Shown piece by piece: positions 57,083 through 64,000 of a stretch of DNA of 64,000 bases (the stretch's first letter is position 1; each line of letters starts with the position of its first letter). The position numbers and the translations under genes are program-made. The notes beneath the pieces were generated by a model. The model was not told the DNA's origin and searched no databases. It saw only the letters and a list, made by a program, of their open reading frames with translations. This DNA is from Desulfuromonas acetexigens (lineage in GTDB: Bacteria; Desulfobacterota; Desulfuromonadia; Desulfuromonadales; Trichloromonadaceae): assembly GCF_900111775.1 (NCBI RefSeq), contig NZ_FOJJ01000002.1:61433-125432 (forward strand), read 5' to 3'.

Positions 57083-57217
57083 GTCGCTTCCTCCTGCTTG
57101 GTCAAGGTAATGAGAGACGGAAAGCGTCCGCCTGCCTGTTCGTTCTCGCACCGGGAGGAGGCCTGCCTCCCACCTTCCCGGCATATCGCCGAAGCCGCCG
57201 TGCTTTGACATGCTCTT

Positions 57218-57235
57218 TAGCATCAGCAATGCCAA
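57218..57235 (-). promoter_or_regulatory. sigma-54 promoter of the amt-porin operon
   Basis: Minus strand TTGGCATTGCTGATGCTA: GG and GC are separated by exactly ten bases, the -24/-12 spacing. It gives a leader of about 125 bases. NtrC control is expected for amt, but no NtrC site was recognised. Confidence 0.65.
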
Positions 57236-57314
57236 AAATAAAAAGCATTTATTTTCACATAGTTGCATAAACATGAGGATATTTTCCGCCTAAAATACGG
57301 GCAGCATAAAGGGG

Positions 57315-57337
57315 CTCTGCCATTTAACCGGGCAGAG
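57315..57337. other. short perfect hairpin
   Basis: CTCTGCC and GGCAGAG pair around a 9-base loop, upstream of both the sigma-54 promoter (minus) and the RNA promoter (plus). Role unknown. Confidence 0.4.
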
Positions 57338-57401
57338 GAGAAGCGTGAAACAAAGGGTTCCTGATACCGGGAGAGGTGCAGGCTGTAGTTGGAAATTTTT
57401 C

Positions 57402-57431
57402 TTGTCAGAAGCCCGAGGCTGTGGCTATACT
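57402..57431 (+). promoter_or_regulatory. promoter of the structured RNA
   Basis: TTGTCA (57402-57407), 18-base spacer, TATACT (57426-57431); expected start near 57438. Confidence 0.55.
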
Positions 57432-57437
57432 CAAATC

Positions 57438-57664
57438 AACCTGAAAGACTCTCTACCCTGCATGTGTGGTCAGAACGCCCGAGCGGAATAATTTTTTTAC
57501 GGGATCGATTCAGGGGCGTTGTGAGCCAGCCCACCTCGAGTGGGACGCCTGATATGCCTACAAGAGATTCCACCTTTTTGGGACTCGCTGGAGGCCCAAT
57601 GACCCACGGCAGGCGTGGAGAGTTTTCGGAAAAAGCGCTCACCACCAAGGGGGGCGCTTTTTGT
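57438..57664 (+). ncRNA. structured non-coding RNA, family unassigned
   Basis: About 225 bases between a promoter and a Rho-independent terminator (AAAAAGCGC with GCGCTTTTT, 57630-57662), without a credible reading frame. The two ends pair in a long interrupted stem: the 5' side (GAAA, ACTCTC, CCTGC, GTGGTCA, within 57443-57471) matches the 3' side (TGACCCAC, GCAGG, GAGAGT, TTTC, within 57600-57627). Inside are three further hairpins: AACGCCC with GGGCGTT, CCCAC with GTGGG around CTCGA, and GCCT with AGGC. Size and closed ends would fit 6S RNA, but the branched centre does not clearly match it, nor SRP, RNase P or tmRNA. It could be a regulatory small RNA. Confidence 0.55.
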
Positions 57665-57678
57665 TTTCCCACAAAAAA

Positions 57679-57703
57679 AGTCGAGGCGCAGTTCGCCTCG
57701 ACT
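57679..57703. terminator. second hairpin, minus-facing terminator shape
   Basis: AGTCGAGGCG and CGCCTCGACT form a 10-base perfect stem. The minus strand then has seven Ts, so it has the form of a minus-strand terminator, although no minus gene ends here. Confidence 0.5.
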
Positions 57704-57791
57704 TGCTGATTTTTATAGGTCCGCTTCAGTGCAAAAAGAAAAGCCCTCCCCCGCCCTTTCTCCAGCGACCCCTCAGGAAAGATCTGTTCCG

Positions 57792-58967
57792 ATGGAAACT
57801 GAAAACACCAACGCCCCTTTACGTATCCAACTGCCCGACAAGGAAATCATCCTGATCGGCACCGCCCATATCTCCCAGGCTTCCGTCGACCAGGTCCGGC
57901 AAGTCATTGAAACGGAACACCCCGACGCCGTCTGCGTGGAACTCGACGCCCAGCGCCTGCAATCCCTGCGCAACCGCAACCAGTGGGAATCGCTCAATGT
58001 CATCCAAGTCATCAAAAAAGGCCAGGCGCCCTTTCTGATGGCGAACCTGGCCCTGGCTTCCTACCAGAAGCGCATGGGACTGCAAACGGGAGTCAAGCCG
58101 GGGGCCGAACTGGCCGCCGCCGCCGACCTCGCCGAAGAGAAGCAGATTCCGGTGGCGCTGGTGGATCGCGACATCCGCACCACCTTGCTTCGCGCCTGGC
58201 GCAAGACCGGACTGTGGAAGAAGATGAACCTGCTCGCCACGTTGCTGGCCGGCATCTTTGAAAAAACCGAGATCGACGAAAAAGAGCTGGAGCGCCTGCG
58301 CCAAAGCGACACCCTCTCGTCCATGCTGGAAGAGATGGGCACCATTCTCCCCTCGGTCAAAACCATTCTGGTGGATGAGCGCGATACCTATATGGCCCAC
58401 CACATCCGCAACACTCCCGGCAAGAAAGTCGTCGCCGTGGTCGGCGCCGCCCATCTGCCCGGCATCAGCCGACAGTTGACGGAGAACATTTCCGACGGGA
58501 CCATTGCCGAGATCTCGACTATCCCCGAAAAACCCGCCGCCTCGAAAATCGTCCCCTGGCTTATCCCCGCCCTGGTCGTTCTGCTCTTTGTCGGCGGCTT
58601 CCTCTTTGGCGATCCCGAAAAAATCGCCGATGCCGCCCTCGCCTGGATTCTCGCAACTGGACTGCTCTCGGCGCTCGGTTCGCTCCTCGCCTTCGGCCAT
58701 CCCCTGACCATTCTCGCGTCGTTTCTCGGCGCCCCCATCACCACCCTGCATCCCGCCATCGGCGTCGGTTTCATCACCGGCATCGTCCAAGCCTTCGTCG
58801 CCGCGCCGACGGTGCGCGACCTGGAGAGGGTGCCCGACGACATGACCTCGGTGCGCGGCTGGTGGGGCAACCGCATGACCCGGGTGCTACTGGTATTCTT
58901 CTTTTCCTCCTTCGGTGCCTCAGCAGGAACGCTGATCGCCTTCGGTTGGCTGAAGGATCTGTTCTGA
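57792..58967 (+). CDS. TraB/PrgY-family membrane protein
   Basis: A 391-residue protein of the TraB/PrgY/GumN group: an N-terminal soluble domain (about 1-240) with IGTAHISQASVDQV and VVGAAHLPGI, and a C-terminal part with about four helices (WLIPALVVLLFVGGFLFG, ILATGLLSALGSLLAFGHP, LLVFFFSSFGASAGTLIAFG). PrgY lowers pheromone activity in Enterococcus; other members resemble metalloproteases (GxxH motif). Its role here is unknown. The ATG at 57792 is preceded by AGGAAAG at a longish distance. Convergent with, and 3 bases from, the next gene. Confidence 0.82.
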   Translation: METENTNAPLRIQLPDKEIILIGTAHISQASVDQVRQVIETEHPDAVCVELDAQRLQSLRNRNQWESLNVIQVIKKGQAPFLMANLALASYQKRMGLQTGVKPGAELAAAADLAEEKQIPVALVDRDIRTTLLRAWRKTGLWKKMNLLATLLAGIFEKTEIDEKELERLRQSDTLSSMLEEMGTILPSVKTILVDERDTYMAHHIRNTPGKKVVAVVGAAHLPGISRQLTENISDGTIAEISTIPEKPAASKIVPWLIPALVVLLFVGGFLFGDPEKIADAALAWILATGLLSALGSLLAFGHPLTILASFLGAPITTLHPAIGVGFITGIVQAFVAAPTVRDLERVPDDMTSVRGWWGNRMTRVLLVFFFSSFGASAGTLIAFGWLKDLF

Positions 58968-58970
58968 GGA

Positions 58971-60638
58971 TCAGTTCCGATACCGCCAGAGATCCAACGC
59001 CGTCTGCATATCCTGATCCCGCTGATAGTAATCCGGGCGAAACTGCATAACGCCGGCGTCATCGACCCAGGCGGTCCAGTAGAGAATTCGGATGGGGAGA
59101 GGCTCTCTGAGAGAGACCTGCCGGGGTATCCTCTGGTTCATCGCCGTCTCCAACTCTTCTTCTGTCCAGCCCTGGGGTTCGAGCAGATAATGGGCCAGTT
59201 CAAAAGGACGCTCAACCCGGATACAGCCGGAACTGAACAACCGGACTCGGCGCTTGAAGAGATGGCGGGCCGAGGTGTCGTGCAGATAGATGGCCAAGCG
59301 GTTGGGAAACATGAACTTGACCCGCCCCAGAGGATTCCAGGGGCCGGGTTTCTGGCGCAGCGCGCCCGGAAAGTTGTTCGCCGTCACCGTACTCCAGTCG
59401 ATGCCGGCAGGATCGATGGTCGCTGCGGAATTGTTCCAGGAGACGATTTCAAAGTTTTTTTGTGCGAGATACCCCGGGTTACTGCGGATCAGCGGCAGCT
59501 TGTCCTCACGCAGGATAGTCGGCGGGACATGCCAGTAGGGTGCAAGCTCCAGATAGGTCATCGTTCCAAAAAAGACCGGAGTTTTGCGATACCCGGTGCC
59601 GACGATCACCGCCATGTCCATGACCGTCTTCCCTTCATCCACTACCTTCATGGTAAAGTCGGCGATATTCACTTCGAGATAACGGGATGGCGCCGGCTTC
59701 GGCAGCCAACGCCAGCGCTCCAGATTCCATTCGATCTGCCGCACCCGCTCCTCCACCGACACGTTCAGTTCCGCCAACGTCGCTGGCCCAACCACCCCGT
59801 CGACCTCCAACCCGAGCAGCGCCTGAAAATCTCTCACCGCTTGCAACAACTCCCCAGCCAACAGATCGTCCGGCTCGTTTTCCGGCCAGACCCGAGCCGA
59901 GGTCGCCTGCAGACGCTCTTTAATCTGCCGCACCCGGTCATGGCGCATGCCGGGGCGCAGGGTTTCCCCCGGCTCGACCTTCGGCCAGCCCCCCGCCGTC
60001 GCCAAGCCCCGGTAAATCTCAAGCTGCTCCATCAGCCGGATGTATCCTGGATCCTTCGGCACCAAAGCCGCCAGCGTCTCGGCGAAGCGATTTCCCCGCA
60101 AGCTTTCCTCCAGCAGAAGCGCCGGATCCGTTTCATTGTCGCCGAGCTCCGGCGCTTCGCGCAGATGAGCAAAGGCCATACGTCCCACCAGATGGTCCCG
60201 CGCGTAGACGAGAAAGGCATCCGTCAACAAAAGTTCGAGACGGGCCATCATGCAGGGTTCACAGAGCATGCCGTGACGGGGCATTGCCTCGGCCAGGGCC
60301 AGCAGTTCGGCAATTTCCTCGGTGTGGTAATCCTCCGGACACAAGCCTTCCGCCGAACTCTCGCGCAAGGCATCGAGCAATATCCGGGCTTGGGGCAAAG
60401 GCCCATGATTGCCGACCCAAAGTGGCACACCTTGACGTCGGGCATAGAAATCGGGAATGGAGGGTTCTAGGCGGACTTCGCCGGAGGCAAGGATCAGCCT
60501 TTCGGTGGCACGGACCGGCTCAAGAAGCGTGACCAGCTCACCTTGAACCTGTTCGGCAAGGGAGAAGGCGTGGGAAGGGATGGGAGAAAAACCGAAAAGA
60601 ACAACGAAGAAAAACAGGAGGACAACAACCAAGCGCAT
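58971..60638 (-). CDS. YcbB/LdtD-type L,D-transpeptidase
   Basis: A 555-residue exported enzyme: signal peptide (about 1-24, ending PIPSHA), an N-terminal scaffold domain (about 30-215), a peptidoglycan-binding domain (about 220-290, AVRDFQALLGLEVDGVVGPA) and a YkuD catalytic domain (about 318-500) with SSGCIRVERP, catalytic Cys472. YcbB-type enzymes form 3-3 crosslinks in peptidoglycan, notably under envelope stress. This is the second L,D-transpeptidase in the window and of a different subgroup from 10819-11766. Confidence 0.92.
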   Translation of the reverse strand: MRLVVVLLFFFVVLFGFSPIPSHAFSLAEQVQGELVTLLEPVRATERLILASGEVRLEPSIPDFYARRQGVPLWVGNHGPLPQARILLDALRESSAEGLCPEDYHTEEIAELLALAEAMPRHGMLCEPCMMARLELLLTDAFLVYARDHLVGRMAFAHLREAPELGDNETDPALLLEESLRGNRFAETLAALVPKDPGYIRLMEQLEIYRGLATAGGWPKVEPGETLRPGMRHDRVRQIKERLQATSARVWPENEPDDLLAGELLQAVRDFQALLGLEVDGVVGPATLAELNVSVEERVRQIEWNLERWRWLPKPAPSRYLEVNIADFTMKVVDEGKTVMDMAVIVGTGYRKTPVFFGTMTYLELAPYWHVPPTILREDKLPLIRSNPGYLAQKNFEIVSWNNSAATIDPAGIDWSTVTANNFPGALRQKPGPWNPLGRVKFMFPNRLAIYLHDTSARHLFKRRVRLFSSGCIRVERPFELAHYLLEPQGWTEEELETAMNQRIPRQVSLREPLPIRILYWTAWVDDAGVMQFRPDYYQRDQDMQTALDLWRYRN

Positions 60639-60783
60639 TAAATTCCCCTCGACATAGGTTCAGATTTACAGAAAACAGACAAAAAGGGACAAGGATCATC
60701 AGAAAACAGGTATTTTATTCATGATACTCGCCGATCCATTCCGCCGCCAGCCCATTTCTGAAAATATGCCCGGAATTTTTACA

Positions 60784-60815
60784 CAAAAAAAGAGAGGAGC
60801 CAAAAACTCCTCTCG
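60784..60815 (-). terminator. Rho-independent terminator after the anchor-F-type gene
   Basis: Minus strand: GAGAGGAG, loop, CTCCTCTC, then seven Ts. It ends the gene at 60932-62401. Confidence 0.85.
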
Positions 60816-60892
60816 GGGGGATGAATAGGAAAGATCCCGGGGCAAAACGCGAAAACGTTTACAAACCTGCCGGGCAAGGGGTTCCGGGCAAA

Positions 60893-60922
60893 TTCCGGGA
60901 GAGACCGCTGTCTCTCCCGGAA
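60893..60922 (-). terminator. perfect GC-rich hairpin just after the stop
   Basis: TTCCGGGAGAGAC and GTCTCTCCCGGAA pair over 13 bases with loop CGCT. It lies 10 bases after the stop of the same gene, with a poor T run; a first, partial terminator or mRNA stabiliser. Confidence 0.55.
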
Positions 60923-60931
60923 TCGTTCTCG

Positions 60932-62861
<1,930 letters not shown>

Positions 62862-62895
62862 GAAAAAACGGGAGGAGCTTGATGCCCCTCCCGTA
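62862..62895 (-). terminator. terminator of the interrupted cytochrome gene
   Basis: Minus strand: ACGGGAGGGG pairs with TCCTCCCGT (one mismatch), followed by TTTTTTC. Confidence 0.75.
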
Positions 62896-62927
62896 ATCAC
62901 AACGCGATATTTTCTGCTAACTGTTAC

Positions 62928-63873
62928 CTAGCGGCACACCCTGTTCTTGGCGCAGCCAGGGTCGGCACAGTCGGTCAGCCCGTCGCCGTCGTTGTCGAAC
63001 CCGTCGGAACAGGTCGCGGTCGTGTTTTCCGCAACACAGAGGCCGACCCCCAGACAGTCGCTGTCGGCGCAGTCGATCTGGCCGTCGCCGTCGTTGTCCA
63101 GGCCGTCATCGCAGATCGCTTCCGTCGTATCGAGACATAGCGGACTACTGTCGCAGTCGCCGTCGGCGCAATCGGCCTGGCCGTCACCGTCGTTATCCAG
63201 CCCGTCACCACAGATCTCGGCGACCAACTCCCGGTCGTACATCGGATCGATCCGGCCGTTGAGGTCGCGGTCGGGATAGCCCAGGTCGGCGAAGCTCAGG
63301 TACTTGCTGCCGGCGTTGGCCCCGGCGTATTCGTCGGCGGTGTAATGACAGGCGTAGCAGGCATCCCCGGTAAAGGCGGTATTGCTCTTGATGGCGTGGC
63401 TCAGGGTGATGAAGGAGGTCACTTCACCGAAGAAGGGCGAGAGTTGATCCATGTTCGGCGGTACCCACATGCCGAAGAAGTTCCCCGACCACATCCCCTG
63501 CCCGGCCGTTTCCAGCGGCGTGCCGACCGGGGCATAGCCCAGGTCGAGAGCCATCTTGCCGAGGCCGACGTTGATCGCCTTGGCGATGCCGGGATAGGTG
63601 GCGGCGCTCTGCGGGCCCGGTACCGGCGAGCCGAGCACGGTGCCGGCTTCGCTCAGGAAGATCTTGCGGTCGATCTGCAACATCATCGGGAAGTTGTTGA
63701 GCATCGCCGCCATATCCGGACGCGCCGCCCAGTAGCCGGCGGGGGTGGGATATTGCGGGTCGATGAAGCCGAACTCGATGAACTTCGGCCAGTTCTGCTC
63801 GTAAAAGTACTTCATCGAAGCCGGCCAGGTGCCGTTCATCAGGTCGAAGCTGCCGTCCCGGGGCGGACCCGGC
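62928..63873 (-). pseudogene. c-type cytochrome with Cys/Asp-rich tail, N-terminus removed by an IS256 element
   Basis: The C-terminal part of an exported cytochrome. The frame reads without a break from the IS boundary ([20 protein letters not shown]) to the stop, so the missing N-terminus was cut off by the insertion. One haem-binding CYACH is present ([13 protein letters not shown]), about residue 160 of the open frame from 63839. The last 96 residues are the same three-repeat tail as in the protein at 60932-62401, ending [10 protein letters not shown]. Without signal peptide the fragment cannot be exported or receive haem, so it is very likely inactive. The missing part may lie beyond the right edge. 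Confidence 0.75.
62931..63218 (-). repeat. 96-residue Cys/Asp-rich tail, copy 2
   Basis: Three repeats around [20 protein letters not shown] at the end of the cytochrome fragment. The length is exactly that of copy 1, and the final 27 residues differ in only three positions. Confidence 0.8.
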
Positions 63874-64000
63874 GAGGGTGTAATTTAGTTTGTGTAAATG
63901 GCCATTCCGGGGTACACCAGCCCCCCACCCTCTGAGGAGCCCAAATGGCCATCGAAAAAGAACTTCTTGACCGCCTGTTTGCCGATTTCAAGTACACCAA
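63874..64000 (+). mobile_element. IS256-family insertion sequence, left end only
   Basis: Begins at about GAGGGTGTAATTTAGTTTGT (63874), the kind of terminal repeat that IS256 elements carry, and continues past the right edge. The target duplication cannot be checked because the other end is outside. The exact first base is uncertain by one or two. Confidence 0.75.
63945..64000 (+). CDS. IS256-family transposase, N-terminal fragment
   Basis: The first 18 codons, MAIEKELLDRLFADFKYT, after GAGGAG. The start resembles IS256/Mutator-type transposases. The catalytic domain lies outside the window. Confidence 0.7.
   Translation, partial: MAIEKELLDRLFADFKYT

Noticed and set aside
57236..57400. Possible riboswitch upstream of the structured RNA
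   Set aside because: A 7-base hairpin is present, but no known aptamer core (GEMM, cobalamin, TPP, SAM) could be found.
57438..57664. Assignment of the structured RNA as 6S RNA, RNase P, SRP RNA or tmRNA
   Set aside because: Size and closed ends would fit 6S, but the branched centre and lack of recognised conserved motifs do not allow a firm name; the other three do not fit in motifs or length.

Overview
This window is chromosomal DNA from a Gram-negative bacterium of the Desulfuromonadales (Geobacter/Desulfuromonas type). The reasons are a Wolinella-type fumarate reductase/succinate dehydrogenase (frdCAB), a gene run aspS - LysM lipoprotein - icd - mdh - korDABC that resembles Geobacter, a REC-GAF-GGDEF regulator next to hisS like the Geobacter cGAMP synthase locus, outer-membrane assembly genes, sigma-54 promoters and a c-type cytochrome fragment. 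No rRNA, tRNA, CRISPR array or phage was seen. The placement is by gene content and recalled synteny only.

Layout. 1-5.0 kb (minus): ndk, then rlmN, mtnP, a PfkB kinase, an unknown gene, a TPR lipoprotein and a rodZ-like gene cut by the left edge. 5.0-12.2 kb: tamA-tamB, an L,D-transpeptidase and an Lpp-like alanine-zipper lipoprotein. 12.3-15.7 kb: frdCAB. 15.7-18.8 kb: a long gene-poor stretch, a sigma-54 promoter driving two tiny paralogous membrane proteins, and a complete IS1380-family element with inverted repeats and a 5-bp target duplication. 18.8-28.2 kb: hybrid histidine kinase, LVIVD propeller protein, TonB-dependent receptor, TonB and an HDOD protein. 28.3-34.4 kb: acnB, a SpoIIE-type phosphatase and the ABC-F protein Uup. 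34.5-43.1 kb: comEC, a Hypr-type GGDEF enzyme, hisS and aspS. 43.2-50.5 kb: LysM lipoprotein, icd, mdh and korDABC. 50.5-57.3 kb: fbp, small proteins, inositol monophosphatase, an EI24 membrane protein, an RlmN-like radical SAM protein, and amt plus porin under a sigma-54 promoter. 57.4-60.7 kb: an unassigned structured RNA, a TraB-family protein and a YcbB-type L,D-transpeptidase. 60.9-64 kb: two secreted proteins with the same 96-residue Cys/Asp-rich tail; the second, a c-type cytochrome, is cut by an IS256-family element that runs off the right edge.

How it fits together. The central theme is acetate oxidation through the TCA cycle: acnB, icd, mdh, korDABC and frdCAB are all here, and acnB, icd and frdC share a 15-bp operator near TGYATACTGYATACR, which in acnB and icd lies on the -10 box of a TTGACA promoter. 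The best candidates for new biology are the shared operator, the GGDEF enzyme with Ser in place of the guanine-selecting Asp, the sigma-54-driven twin microproteins, the 57.4-kb RNA and the shared Cys/Asp-rich tail.
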